A stretch of 64,000 bases of DNA from DATAOG01 sp963753685 (GCA_963753685.1 CAVWDE010000004.1:186001-250000), one strand, 5' to 3'; shown: positions 18,770 to 28,299, numbered from the stretch's first letter. The notes: generated from the sequence alone by a model not told the origin. Numbers and translations: made by a program.

Positions 18770-19431
18770 GGCTGCTCGCCCCGGAACGCGTCGAGCGCGT
18801 GCACGTCCACCGTGTCGAAGCGCTCACGGATCCGGAACAGGAAAATGCCGATCACGATGAACGCGATCAGGATCGAGAAGGCGACGCTGATCTCGACCAC
18901 CAGCGGCATGCCCTTGGCCCCGGTCGCGGCCAGAACCAGGCCGTTCTCGAGCGACATGAAGCCCACCACCTGGCCGACCGCATTGCGCCGGCTGACCATC
19001 ATCAGGAGCCCGAGCAGGACCACCGAGAGGGCAAACGCGAGATCCTCCCGGGCGAGCGGGTCGGCATTGGCGGACGCCGGCAGCATGACCATGATCGCTA
19101 GCGCCACGAGGCCAATGCCGGCGAGCATGGTGAGGCCGACCCCGACCACGGTCTCGATCGTGCGATGAATCCCGAGCCGGACCACGATCCGGTGCAGCGC
19201 CATCGGAATCGCGATGCCCTTGAACAGGAGCGCGATCGCGGCGGTGACGTAGAGATGCGGCGCGCCCTGAATGTACGCCTGCCAGGCGACCGAGAGCGCC
19301 AGCACGCAGGCGTGCATGGCAAACGTGTTGAGCAGGCCGAACATCCGGTCCTGGTAGAGCAGCATGAAGCTGAGCAGGACCAGGCCGCCTGCCAGCAGAT
19401 GCGCGACATCGAACTCGAAGCCGGTCGCCAT
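18766..19431 (-). CDS. HyfE-like membrane subunit
   Basis: 221 residues with about seven hydrophobic helices, no signal peptide and a short charged C-terminus (RERFDTVDVHALDAF). HyfE proteins combine a short N-terminal membrane part with a NuoK-like segment (GFMSLENGLVLAATGAKG; the glutamate is the NuoK-type channel residue). The start at 19431 shares one base with the stop of the HyfC-like gene (TGATG), a tight coupling. A longer in-frame start at 19644 would overlap that gene by 200 bp and is not credible. Confidence 0.88.
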   Translation of the reverse strand: MATGFEFDVAHLLAGGLVLLSFMLLYQDRMFGLLNTFAMHACVLALSVAWQAYIQGAPHLYVTAAIALLFKGIAIPMALHRIVVRLGIHRTIETVVGVGLTMLAGIGLVALAIMVMLPASANADPLAREDLAFALSVVLLGLLMMVSRRNAVGQVVGFMSLENGLVLAATGAKGMPLVVEISVAFSILIAFIVIGIFLFRIRERFDTVDVHALDAFRGEQP

Positions 19432-20387
19432 CAGAGACCGCGCGAGACGAACAGGAGCAACGTGCCGAGCAGGCCGAGCATCAAGGCGGCGCCCAGGAAC
19501 TGGGGCACGCGAAAGACCCGCATCTTGGCGATCGCGGTCTCGAACACGGCGAGCAGGAAGCCGCCGACCGCGAGTTTTCCGACATAGGCGACGATACCGG
19601 CGCCGTAGGCGGCCAGGCCGCCGTCGGCGGCCGCCATGCCCCACGGGAGAAAAACGCAGCCGAGCAGCGAGACGTAGAGCAGCAGCTTCAGCGCCGCCGC
19701 CAGCTCGATCATGGCCAGATGGCGACCCGAATATTCGAGCACCATCGCTTCGTGGACCATGGTGAGCTCGAGGTGGGTCGCCGGGTTGTCGACCGGGATG
19801 CGGGCGTTCTCGGCGATCGCGACCATGATCAGCGCGACCAGGGCGAGGCCGAGCGAGACCCTGAGGCTCACGTTGGTCTCGAGCATGAAGCCCGCGATCT
19901 GGGACAGCTCGGTCGTGCCGGCGATCAGCGCGAGCGTGAAGATGATCATGATCATCGCGGGCTCGGCGAGCGAGGCGATCATGACCTCGCGGCTCGAGCC
20001 GATGCCGCCGAAGCTCGTGCCGACGTCGAGCCCGGCCAGCGCCAGGAAGAAGCGGGCGCTGCCGAGGAGTGCTGTGATCGCGATCAGATCGGCCGACCAG
20101 CTGAACATGAGGCCCGCGGCGAAAGTCGGAATCAGGGCGGCCGCGACCCAGATCGCGGCGAAGATCAGATAGGGGGCGGCCCGGAACAGCCAGGACGCAC
20201 CCTCCGCGAGCACGACCTCCTTGCGCAGGAGGCGCAAGAGATCGCGATAGGGCTGGACCAGCGGCGGCCCTTGCCGGCGCAGCAGGCGCGCCTTGAGCTT
20301 GCGCACGAAGCCCACCAGCAGCGGCGCCAGCAGCAGGACCAGCGCCATCTGCGCGCCCTGGACCAGGAGCCCCCCGATCAACGCCAT
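19431..20387 (-). CDS. HyfC/NuoH-like membrane subunit
   Basis: 318 residues with about eight membrane helices. Conserved family features are LRRQGPPLVQPYRDLLRLLRKE near the N-terminus (residues 36-57) and AENARIPVDNPATHLELTMVHE (about 190-212), whose acidic residues form the entrance of the ion and quinone pathway. The subunit anchors the peripheral redox arm to the membrane arm. It overlaps the end of the HyfB-like gene by 10 bp and the HyfE-like gene by one base. Confidence 0.92.
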   Translation of the reverse strand: MALIGGLLVQGAQMALVLLLAPLLVGFVRKLKARLLRRQGPPLVQPYRDLLRLLRKEVVLAEGASWLFRAAPYLIFAAIWVAAALIPTFAAGLMFSWSADLIAITALLGSARFFLALAGLDVGTSFGGIGSSREVMIASLAEPAMIMIIFTLALIAGTTELSQIAGFMLETNVSLRVSLGLALVALIMVAIAENARIPVDNPATHLELTMVHEAMVLEYSGRHLAMIELAAALKLLLYVSLLGCVFLPWGMAAADGGLAAYGAGIVAYVGKLAVGGFLLAVFETAIAKMRVFRVPQFLGAALMLGLLGTLLLFVSRGL

Positions 20388-22387
20388 ATCGCGAGCACCA
20401 GCAAGAGCGTGATCAGGGCCAGGAACACGAGCGTCAGATAGCGGCGGATGGTCAGGAACTGGAGGTGGTTCAGCCGGTCGGCGGCGAGCCCGACGGCGCC
20501 CGCGATCGGGGCGTAGATGCCATCCCAGGCAAGGTCCTGCAGGCGGACGTGGAATTGCGCCGGCCGCAGATCGCCGGGGGCCGGCATGTCGACCGTCTCC
20601 TCTGCCCGAAAGACGAGCGTGCCGAACACCCGGCGGATCGGCTGGGCGAAGCTGCCGGCGGTGTACTGGGTGATTGGGCTCGGGTCCGGGAAGCCGCAGT
20701 CCCAGGCCGGGCCGCGCCGGACTGCCTTCGAGGCGAAGCGGTGGATCGTCCAGGTGGCGAGGCTTGCCGAGACCGCGATGAACAGAAGGACGAGCAGGCC
20801 ATTGTAAGAGCTCCGGCTCTCGTTGACCGGCACCACGGTGAGCCAGGCGATGGTGGTCTGCACGGGCATGCGGGCGCCGTCGGCGAGCGCCATGACCACC
20901 GGCGCGAGCGCATCGATGATCAGGCCCGGGAACACGCCCGCGAGCACGCAGAGCGCGGCGAAGACGAACATTGCGGCGAGCGAACAGCGGTCGACCTCAT
21001 GGGCCCGCTCGGCCGCGGGGCTGCGCGCCCGGCCGAGAAAGGTGACCCCGAACGCCTTGACGAAGCAGGCGGCAGCCAGCGCCGCCGACAGCGCGAGGCC
21101 GGCGCCGACCGCAGGCACCAGGAACTTGAGGCTCCACTGCGGCACATCGGGGCTCAGGAGGATCGCCTGGAAGGTCAGCCACTCGGAGACGAAGCCGTTC
21201 AAGGGCGGCAGCGCTGAGATCGCCGCCGAGCCGACCAGGAAGACGAAGGCCGTGAGCGGCATGCGGTGGATCAGGCCGCCCAGATGCTCCATGTCGCGCT
21301 CGCCGGTGGCACTCAGCACGGCGCCCGCGCCGAAGAACAGCAGGCTCTTGAACAGCGAGTGGTTGAGGACGTGGAACAAGGCCGCGGTCAGCGCGAGTGC
21401 CGCCGCGAAGCCCATGGCGTTGGCCTCGAAGGCGAGGGCGAGGCCGAGGCCGATGAAGATGATGCCGATGTTCTCGACCGTGTGGTAGGCGAGCAGGCGC
21501 TTCAGGTCGTGCTGCATGAGGGCGTAGAGCACGCCTAGCACCGCCGTGATGCCCCCCAGCGCCAGCACGACCACGCTCCACCACCAGGCGGGCGGGCCCA
21601 AGAGATCGAAGACGATGCGCACGAAGGCGTAGACCGCAACCTTGGTCATGACCCCGCTCATCAGGGCCGAGACGTGGCTGGGGGCGGCCGGATGGGCGAG
21701 CGGCAGCCACACGTGGAGCGGCACGAGGCCGGCCTTGGAGCCGGCGCCGAGCAGCGCCAGGGCCAGCACCAGCGCGGACAGGCCGGGCGGCAGATAGGCG
21801 CTCCGGATCGCCTCGAAGGCGTAGCCGCCGCTCGGGCCCGCGAGCAGGCCGAACGCCAGCAGCAGGGCGAGCGTGCCGAAGCTCGCCATCACCAGGTAGA
21901 CGTAGCCCGCGTGCGCGTTGTCCCGCTCCCGGTGGTGCGCCATGACCAGCGCCCAGGACGTCAGCGACATGAACTCCCAGGCGAGCAGGAAGGTGAAGGC
22001 GTCGTCGGCCAGGACCACGAGGTTCATGCCGGCAAGGAACGCCGGAAAAAACGGCAGGACACGCGCCGGCGCCGGCTCGTGCCGACCGTAGCCGAGGCCA
22101 TAGACCGCGGCCGCGGCACCGCCGAGGTTGACCACCACGAGGAAGAACGCGGCCAGCGCATCGAGCCGGAGATGGGCGCCGATCCAGGGCAGGCCGAGCG
22201 GCAGGACGAGGGCCGTGACTGCGGTCCCGCCCGCGAGCAGTCGCCCGAGCGCGAGGAGCAGAATGATGCCCGTGAGCACGGCGCTGGCGCCATAGACCAA
22301 GCGGGTGGCATCCCGGCGAAACGCCACAGCGCCGATGCCGGTTGCGAGCAGCAGCACGAGGCAGACGAGCGTCAGCGCGAGCGGCAT
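20378..22387 (-). CDS. HyfB/NuoL-like proton-translocating subunit
   Basis: About 669 residues from the ATG at 22387; a GTG four codons upstream is the alternative. It contains the antiporter core (AWEFMSLTSWALVMAHH; KAGLVPLHVWLPLAHPAAPS; KRLLAYHTVENIGIIFIGLG). A C-terminal extension (WDCGFPDPSPITQYTAGSF) is typical of HyfB and absent in plain NuoL. This is the first structural gene of the Ehr/Hyf operon. Gene order downstream is HyfC-, HyfE-, HyfF-, HyfG- and HyfI-like. No ferredoxin-type HyfA/HyfH gene is in the operon, so the external electron partner is not visible. Confidence 0.9.
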   Translation of the reverse strand: MPLALTLVCLVLLLATGIGAVAFRRDATRLVYGASAVLTGIILLLALGRLLAGGTAVTALVLPLGLPWIGAHLRLDALAAFFLVVVNLGGAAAAVYGLGYGRHEPAPARVLPFFPAFLAGMNLVVLADDAFTFLLAWEFMSLTSWALVMAHHRERDNAHAGYVYLVMASFGTLALLLAFGLLAGPSGGYAFEAIRSAYLPPGLSALVLALALLGAGSKAGLVPLHVWLPLAHPAAPSHVSALMSGVMTKVAVYAFVRIVFDLLGPPAWWWSVVVLALGGITAVLGVLYALMQHDLKRLLAYHTVENIGIIFIGLGLALAFEANAMGFAAALALTAALFHVLNHSLFKSLLFFGAGAVLSATGERDMEHLGGLIHRMPLTAFVFLVGSAAISALPPLNGFVSEWLTFQAILLSPDVPQWSLKFLVPAVGAGLALSAALAAACFVKAFGVTFLGRARSPAAERAHEVDRCSLAAMFVFAALCVLAGVFPGLIIDALAPVVMALADGARMPVQTTIAWLTVVPVNESRSSYNGLLVLLFIAVSASLATWTIHRFASKAVRRGPAWDCGFPDPSPITQYTAGSFAQPIRRVFGTLVFRAEETVDMPAPGDLRPAQFHVRLQDLAWDGIYAPIAGAVGLAADRLNHLQFLTIRRYLTLVFLALITLLLVLAIWR

Positions 22388-22424
22388 GCTTTGCCCCACG
22401 CCTGCGAGCGGACCGGCGGCATCG

Positions 22425-22670
22425 TCACGCCTTCAGGCGCACGCCGCGCCCGCCGCCCTGGCTGACCGCACCCTCTCCGATCAGCTCGAGCCCGGCGGCG
22501 TCCAGGGCGCCGATCAGCTTCATCAGCGAATCGACGTTGCCGCGGATCACGCCCTCGCTCGCCTCCATGCGCTGGATGGTCGGCACCGACAGGCCCGCGG
22601 CCTCGGCGAGCGCCCGCTGATCCATCCCGAGCAACGCCCGCGCCGCCCGGATCTGCCCTGCGGTGATCAC
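22425..22670 (-). CDS. Small XRE-family helix-turn-helix regulator
   Basis: 81 residues from a GTG at 22670. Residues 4-58 form a classic XRE/Cro helix-turn-helix: QIRAARALLGMDQRALAEAA for helices 1-2 and GLSVPTIQRMEASEG for the recognition helix and next turn. A short tail follows (LELIGEGAVSQGG). It lies 37 bp upstream of the Ehr operon on the same strand and may regulate that operon or itself; position is the only evidence. No partner toxin gene is adjacent. Confidence 0.8.
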   Translation of the reverse strand: MITAGQIRAARALLGMDQRALAEAAGLSVPTIQRMEASEGVIRGNVDSLMKLIGALDAAGLELIGEGAVSQGGGRGVRLKA

Positions 22671-22993
22671 GTCTGAGCCATCACCTCTGCGGTTCAGGAG
22701 ATCGGTTGTGCGCGTTTAGCATGGATTCGTGATTGGTTCAACCAGCGATTTTTTGGGCTGACGCCGCAGGATGCGCGGCGGCGGTTCGCCCGCGGCCGGG
22801 CGGTCGGGCGACTGGCCGAGTGATCAAGACTGAGGACGGCTTTGTCCAGGACCATGGCCAGCTGCGGGCTATGCCGCGCATTAGATCGTCGTCGCCCGCG
22901 AGCTTAAGTGACAGCCGGTTTTGCTTGGCATTCGCTTCCTTAATGGTAGCATATTCGAAGCTAGATCGGGGAAAGAACGGGCTAAGCCGACCT
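22671..22993. other. Divergent intergenic region between XRE gene and zinc-ribbon cyclase gene
   Basis: 323 bp without a supported gene. It separates divergently transcribed genes and is noticeably more AT-rich near 22900-22960 than its neighbours. A promoter-like pair is listed separately. I see no strong inverted repeat that would serve as an XRE operator. Confidence 0.5.
22925..22952 (+). promoter_or_regulatory. Putative sigma-70-type promoter for the zinc-ribbon cyclase gene
   Basis: TTGGCA (22925-22930) and TAGCAT (22947-22952) are separated by 16 bp in a locally AT-rich stretch and end about 40 bp before the ATG at 22994. Only pattern matching supports it. Confidence 0.35.
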
Positions 22994-25900
22994 ATGCAGT
23001 GTCCGAAATGCCAGGCGAGCAACGCGGACGGCCGGCTGTTTTGTCGCCGGTGCGGGCTTTCGCTTGGATATCGCTGCCCGATCTGCGACTTCGTGAACGA
23101 GCCTGGAGATCTCTACTGTGGCGGGTGCGGCAAGGAGCTTGCGCCGCTGGCGCCGAGCGGTACAGCAGGTGAGGTCTCAGACATGCGTGGTGAGGTCTGG
23201 CGGCCGGCCGAAGCCGAACGCCGCCAGATCACCGTCATGTTCTGCGATCTCGTCGGGTCGACCGCGCTGTCAGAGCAGCTCGATCCCGAGGACATGCGCG
23301 ACCTCTTGCGGGCGTACCGCGAAGCCTGCAGTGGGGTCGTTGAGCGCTACGAAGGCTGGATCGCCCAGTTCAGGGGCGACGGCATCTTGATCTACTTCGG
23401 CTATCCGGAGGCGCACGAAGACGACGCCGCGCGGGCCGTCCGAGCCGCCCTCGAAATCATCCTGGCGGTGCGCGGGGTCCATAACCGCTGGTACGCTGAG
23501 GGTGACCTAGACCTGAATGTACGGATCGGAATCGACACGGGTCTGGTCGTGATCGGCGACCTGCCGAGCGGCGCCGTCGACGAGTACATGGCCGCCGTAG
23601 GGGATTCCCCGAACGTGGCGGCCAGGGTCCAGGGCTACGCAGAGCCCGGGGCCGTGCTGATCACCCGCAACACCATGCGGCTGGTCGACGGTCTGTTCAT
23701 CGCCGACGATCTCGGCCGCCACGTGCTCCGCGGCGTCAAGGAGCCCGTGCAGCTGTACCATGTCCGGCAGGTGAGCGAGAGCATCACGCGCTTCGAGGCA
23801 ACCTCCAGTCTCACCGAGTTCGTGAACCGCGGGCCTGAGCTCGCCCTGATCCTTGATCGCTGGACGCGGACGCGTGCCGGCGACGGGCAGGTCGTCCTGG
23901 TTTCCGGCGAGCCGGGCATCGGGAAATCCCGCTTGCTCCAGGTGGTGCAGGAACAGACCGCCGACCAGCCGCACAGCTGGGTCCGCTGCCAGTGCTCGCC
24001 CTATTTCGGGCAGAGCGCCCTCTATCCGGTGATCGTCGGGTTGCGCCGTATCGCAAGGTTGCTCCCAGCGGATAGAACAGAAGAAAAGTTGACCAAGCTC
24101 GAGACGTTTCTGCGAGATAGCGGCGGTGCGACCGAGGAAATCGTACCGCTGCTCGCCGCGCTGCTCGATATCCCGATCAGCGATCGATATGGGCCGCTCG
24201 CTTTGACACCGGAGCGTCAGAAGGAACTGACGCTCCTGGCCATTATGCAGCTCTTCAAGCTCATGGCCGCGCAACGGCCGCTCGTCCTCTTAATCGAGGA
24301 TGCGCATTGGATCGACCCGACGTCGTCGGAGCTTATTCAACGGCTAATCACGCGCGTGTCAGGCACATGCATCCTTCTGGTCGTGACTTTTCGCCCGGAG
24401 TACACGCCGCCCGGGCCTGAGGCTGCCAACCTTGTGCACCTGGCTCTTGGACGTCTTGAACAAAGCAACAGCGCGGTTTTGATCGGCCGGGTGACCGGTG
24501 GCAAGCCGCTGCCGGCCGATCTGCAGGCTCAATTGGTTGCCAGAAGCGAAGGCATCCCTCTATTCGTCGAGGAACTCACCAAGGCGGTCCTGGAGTCTGG
24601 GTTTGTCAGCGAGCAGAGCGATCGCTTCCTGCTCAGCGGTCCGCTGCCCCCCTCGAGCATCCCCGCCACCCTCCAGGATTCTCTGCTCGCTCGGCTCGAT
24701 CGCCTCGCCCCGATCAAGGAGGTCGCTCAATTCGCTGCGGCCATCGGGCGGGATTTTTCTTACGAGTTGCTCGCTGCGATTACGCCACTCACGCGTGCGG
24801 AGCTTCAGGCAGCTCTCGACCGCTTGACCACCGCCGGCCTGATCTCCCGGTTCCCGGAGCCATCGCCGCACACCTACTCGTTCAAGCACGCCTTAGTGCG
24901 AGATGCAGCCTACGACAGTATGCTGCGCAGCCGTCGCCACCAGCTACACGGCCGGATCGCCGATGCATTGCGCACTCACTTTGCGTCTGCGGTCGAGCAA
25001 AATCCCGAACTGCTCGCTCTACATCTCACTGAAGCAGGTCTGTACGATCAGGCGATCGACGCTTGGCTGGGCGCAGGGCTGCGCGCGATCGACCGGTCGG
25101 CCACCCTGGAGGCGGTCTCCCACCTGGAGACCGGGTTAGAGCTCGTCGCGAAATTGCCGGCTGTTCAAGAGAGGACGAAGCAGGAGGTGCGGCTGCAAAC
25201 CGCTCTGGGAGCGGCGCTGAGGGCGACGCAAGGGTTCGCCGCGCCGGCCGTGGTTCAGGCGTTCGAGCGCGCCAAGATTCTCTGCGCGGAGCTCGAGGAT
25301 CAGCAGTTGCTGCTCGATGTCCTCCCCGGCCTGCAATCCTATTACCACGTGCACGGCCATCTGCGCACGGCACGGGCGCTCGGTGAACAGCTCGTGGCCC
25401 TGACCCACGCCCGCCCGCAGGAAGCCTACCGGCTCCTCGATGCCCGGCGACGTCTGGGCTGGTCTCTGTGCTGGCTGGGGGAACTGGCCAAAGCTGGCGA
25501 ATATCTGGAAGGCGCGCTCGCGCTTTACGATCCGAAGGACCACCAACTCCACATCCGGCTGTACGGTGATCACCCGGGGGTGTTCTCGCACTGCAATCTC
25601 GCCTGGGTGCGGTGGGCCCAGGGTCAGACCGGCGAGGCCGATCGCCACTCGAGCGCTGCGCTGAGGTTGGCCGAAGAGATGGATCACGTTCTTAGCTTGA
25701 CCTACAGCACATGCGTGATCGGAGCGCTGTACGCTGCTCGTTGGGACCCGACCGCCGCCAAAGAACTCGCCGCCCGAGCCATCCCGTTCGCCGAGGATAA
25801 GGGCTATCCCTACTGGACGGCCTGGGCCCACATCGTGCACGGCTGGGCGCTGACACAATTGGGCAAGCCGGAACAGGGAATCCCGGAGCTCAGCCGGGGG

Positions 25901-26344
25901 ATCGACGCCTATGCGGCGACGGGGGGCGAGCTGGTTCGACCCTACGCACTCGGCCTCCTTGCCGAAGCCCTCTCCCTGGTGGGGGAGCACCAGCCGGCCA
26001 TCGTGGCCCTCGACGAGGCCCTGCAACGAACCCGAGACAAGGACATCCATTTCTCCGAACCCGAGCTCCTTCGACTGAAAGGCTGCGCGCTGCTCGCGGC
26101 CGGCGCTCGTCTGCCGGAGGGCGAGACCTGCCTTCGTCAGGCAGCCGAGAGCGCGGCCCGTCAGGGCGCCTATTTCTTTGAGCTGCGCGCCGTGACCGCG
26201 CTCGCCCGCACGTACTTCAACGCCGGCCGACCCTCCGAAGCGCCACAGCTGCTCGCCGAAGTTCGATCTCGCTGCCCCGATCCGCAGATCACGCCGGAGC
26301 TGCAAGCAGCGGACCAGCTCTTAGCGGAACTCGGACACAGCTGA
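22994..26344 (+). CDS. Double zinc ribbon / class III cyclase / AAA ATPase / TPR signalling protein
   Basis: About 1,116 residues from the ATG at 22994. Two zinc ribbons occupy the first 50 residues: C3, C6, C17, C20 and C28, C31, C42, C45. A class III cyclase domain spans about 75-250, with metal aspartates in FCDLVGSTALSEQ and FRGDGILIYFG. An ATPase follows with Walker A SGEPGIGKS near 305 and Walker B LVLLIEDAHWID near 432. The remaining 500 residues are helical TPR-like repeats. This is the architecture of large soluble adenylate-cyclase-like regulators (related to mammalian sAC and LuxR-type MalT ATPases) with no DNA-binding domain. It probably senses a ligand through the TPR/ATPase part and may make a cyclic nucleotide. 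In-frame codons upstream to 22733 lack homologous sequence and were excluded. Confidence 0.88.
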   Translation: MQCPKCQASNADGRLFCRRCGLSLGYRCPICDFVNEPGDLYCGGCGKELAPLAPSGTAGEVSDMRGEVWRPAEAERRQITVMFCDLVGSTALSEQLDPEDMRDLLRAYREACSGVVERYEGWIAQFRGDGILIYFGYPEAHEDDAARAVRAALEIILAVRGVHNRWYAEGDLDLNVRIGIDTGLVVIGDLPSGAVDEYMAAVGDSPNVAARVQGYAEPGAVLITRNTMRLVDGLFIADDLGRHVLRGVKEPVQLYHVRQVSESITRFEATSSLTEFVNRGPELALILDRWTRTRAGDGQVVLVSGEPGIGKSRLLQVVQEQTADQPHSWVRCQCSPYFGQSALYPVIVGLRRIARLLPADRTEEKLTKLETFLRDSGGATEEIVPLLAALLDIPISDRYGPLALTPERQKELTLLAIMQLFKLMAAQRPLVLLIEDAHWIDPTSSELIQRLITRVSGTCILLVVTFRPEYTPPGPEAANLVHLALGRLEQSNSAVLIGRVTGGKPLPADLQAQLVARSEGIPLFVEELTKAVLESGFVSEQSDRFLLSGPLPPSSIPATLQDSLLARLDRLAPIKEVAQFAAAIGRDFSYELLAAITPLTRAELQAALDRLTTAGLISRFPEPSPHTYSFKHALVRDAAYDSMLRSRRHQLHGRIADALRTHFASAVEQNPELLALHLTEAGLYDQAIDAWLGAGLRAIDRSATLEAVSHLETGLELVAKLPAVQERTKQEVRLQTALGAALRATQGFAAPAVVQAFERAKILCAELEDQQLLLDVLPGLQSYYHVHGHLRTARALGEQLVALTHARPQEAYRLLDARRRLGWSLCWLGELAKAGEYLEGALALYDPKDHQLHIRLYGDHPGVFSHCNLAWVRWAQGQTGEADRHSSAALRLAEEMDHVLSLTYSTCVIGALYAARWDPTAAKELAARAIPFAEDKGYPYWTAWAHIVHGWALTQLGKPEQGIPELSRGIDAYAATGGELVRPYALGLLAEALSLVGEHQPAIVALDEALQRTRDKDIHFSEPELLRLKGCALLAAGARLPEGETCLRQAAESAARQGAYFFELRAVTALARTYFNAGRPSEAPQLLAEVRSRCPDPQITPELQAADQLLAELGHS

Positions 26345-26379
26345 GCCCGTCCAGGGCGCCAAGTCCCGTGCCGTCGACG

Positions 26380-27684
26380 CTATTCGAACCCGTGCTCGAC
26401 AAAATCCTTGACGATATCGTCGGCCCGAAGAGTGCTCTTGAGATCGATCGCACTGATTCCTTGGCTCGCGGGGCCATGGCCTTGAGCCTCGAATTCTGCG
26501 CTCACAAGGGTCGGCAGAGCTTTCGCCACTTTGGTAAAGCTGAGCCCAGCAGGACCCGCTGGCTGTTCCCAGAGGTAGTCAGGATTCGCCCACAGGCGCG
26601 CCAGCGATCTCGCGATGATGTCGTGAGCCTCAGCCAGCGCGATCGGCGGATCGACCGGCGTCGCGGTCGCCGACAACGTTCTTCGCGCTTCGTAGACCCT
26701 GATCAGACTGTCGAAGATCGCTCCGGTCAGCGACATCGAGTATTCATGGGGTCCGATCTTCTTGAATCCATCCTTTCTTAAATATTTAACCGAATTCAGG
26801 GCACTCCGGATTGGCAGGAACCCCGGCTTGTCCAAGTTCTGCAGTTCGCCGACACCCGCAGCAACGCTGATTCCGTCTTTGCGAGCCAAAACGAACTCCC
26901 GAGCCTCCTTGATGTCAAGAAGCGACAGGATTGCGGAGAGATCCGCCATCAACTCGTGGAATGCCAGAAACTCCGGATCGGGAATGTCGAACCACTTGCG
27001 CTCTCCGGTCGCGGCCGCAGGAAAGCCGATTCGCTGGAACAGGATCGCGTGGCCCATCTCATGGGCGATCACGTCGAAATTCTGCCACATGGCGCCGCTC
27101 TGGTAAGTGAGGCGCTCCGGTCCGTCCTTGCGCGGGCGATAGCGATGGCCGGGATTGTCCCTCCCCACCTCGACATAGCCGTAACCCGCTCGCGAGCCCG
27201 CCGATGCACAGCGCGGTATCAATTGAAGGCGGTTGGCAAACCGCTCCTCTTCACCTTCATCTATCAGATCTTTGGCTCTATGGCGCCACCTGTCGATACT
27301 AATCAACTTGTCGATCCCACGCGATCCGGTCGCGACGAAGATGCGATTCCAGAAGTTGAGGACATGCCGAGCGGTCGCGTAGATCGAAGCGGCCGGAAAC
27401 GCTGGATCGTCCGGCGCCAGATGGTCGAAGTGACCGTCGTAGTTCGGGCGCGCGACGGAACCATTGACGTTGCCCTTCCATGGCCGGCCGCGGAAAGCTT
27501 GATACTCGTGCGGCGCCTCGGCGCGGTAGCTAGGCTTGTTCTCAGCATCGACAACATAGAGAAGCCGGTCTGCGGGTCCCGCTTCGATCTCGTCCTCGGT
27601 TTCGATCGCGACGGTCACCGGTTGCTCGAAGCCCGGGACATAAGGCGGCTGCAGAAAAATGCGGAATCTGGTCGTGCTACTCAT
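26380..27684 (-). CDS. Gluzincin-type zinc metallopeptidase (third gene of the radical SAM operon)
   Basis: 434 residues. The zinc site HEMGH sits at about 207-211, and a second conserved glutamate lies in FHELMAD about 31 residues later, the HExxH...ExxxD layout of gluzincins (thermolysin/fungalysin-like clan MA). No signal peptide is evident (start MSSTTRFRIFLQ), so it may act in the cytoplasm. The N-terminal 110 residues are beta-rich and not recognised. The ATG at 27684 has a strong ribosome site (GGAGGAAGG). It follows the unknown 185-residue gene by 46 bp. A protease next to a radical SAM/RRE enzyme would be a natural candidate for leader removal or product processing, but this is inferred from context. 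Confidence 0.75.
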   Translation of the reverse strand: MSSTTRFRIFLQPPYVPGFEQPVTVAIETEDEIEAGPADRLLYVVDAENKPSYRAEAPHEYQAFRGRPWKGNVNGSVARPNYDGHFDHLAPDDPAFPAASIYATARHVLNFWNRIFVATGSRGIDKLISIDRWRHRAKDLIDEGEEERFANRLQLIPRCASAGSRAGYGYVEVGRDNPGHRYRPRKDGPERLTYQSGAMWQNFDVIAHEMGHAILFQRIGFPAAATGERKWFDIPDPEFLAFHELMADLSAILSLLDIKEAREFVLARKDGISVAAGVGELQNLDKPGFLPIRSALNSVKYLRKDGFKKIGPHEYSMSLTGAIFDSLIRVYEARRTLSATATPVDPPIALAEAHDIIARSLARLWANPDYLWEQPAGPAGLSFTKVAKALPTLVSAEFEAQGHGPASQGISAIDLKSTLRADDIVKDFVEHGFE

Positions 27685-27730
27685 CGCCCTTCCTCCGACC
27701 TTGGTCGTAGCTTGGCATTGTTGCCAGTGG

Positions 27731-28288
27731 TCACCGGCTTGTTACGAGTTGATAGAGCTGGCTACCCCGGACGGATGCTGAGCTCGTGTCCTGAAAGGAA
27801 ATGAATTCCTTGAGCAGTTTGATGAATTCGTCTTCATCAGAGGCTGAGTACTTTTCCTGCGTGCCACGCAGGAGATGCAGGGTGCCAGCCAAATCAGCAT
27901 GCTGCCAAAGGGTGCGATACCGCCCATCGGGCGACTGCCCGTTCGGACCGAACAGCGCCTCGAACGTACCGAGATAGCGAAAATGCTCCGGACAGAGGGT
28001 CCGGAGCCGGTCCTCGTAGATCGTCAGCCAATCGCGGAAGGCATTGACGGTCTCGACGCGCACGTTGTACTGCCACTCGAACAGGTAGGGTCCAAACGAC
28101 GGGGCGTTTGGATCCAAAGTGGTCAGTGGACTGAGCTGGCGCCGGTTGCCCTGGTCCGGCTGGGTGATGGGGACGATGTCGATCGGGGTCCGGACTTCCG
28201 GCTCCATGCTGATGGCGCGCGGCCAGGTCGGTCGGCCCTCGCGCTTGGCGATGCGGGCGATCAGGCGTCGATCGATGTCCTTGGTCAT
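27731..28288 (-). CDS. Uncharacterised 185-residue protein (second gene of the radical SAM operon)
   Basis: I do not recognise a family with certainty. The ATG at 28288 is preceded by GAGGAGG at 6 bp, so I prefer it to the ATG at 28303, which lies upstream of that ribosome site. The first 65 residues are basic and proline-containing (TKDIDRRLIARIAKREGRP), probably flexible. Residues 70-160 look like a compact alpha/beta domain (FGPYLFEWQYNVRVETVNAF; FRYLGTFEALFGPNG), somewhat reminiscent of dimeric ferredoxin-like NIPSNAP/ABM folds. There is a single cysteine (TLCPEHF), no signal peptide and no membrane segment. It lies 11 bp downstream of the radical SAM gene. It could be a substrate, a partner or an accessory oxidase; the sequence does not decide. 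Confidence 0.7.
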   Translation of the reverse strand: MTKDIDRRLIARIAKREGRPTWPRAISMEPEVRTPIDIVPITQPDQGNRRQLSPLTTLDPNAPSFGPYLFEWQYNVRVETVNAFRDWLTIYEDRLRTLCPEHFRYLGTFEALFGPNGQSPDGRYRTLWQHADLAGTLHLLRGTQEKYSASDEDEFIKLLKEFISFQDTSSASVRGSQLYQLVTSR

Positions 28289-28299
28289 CACGGTCCTCC

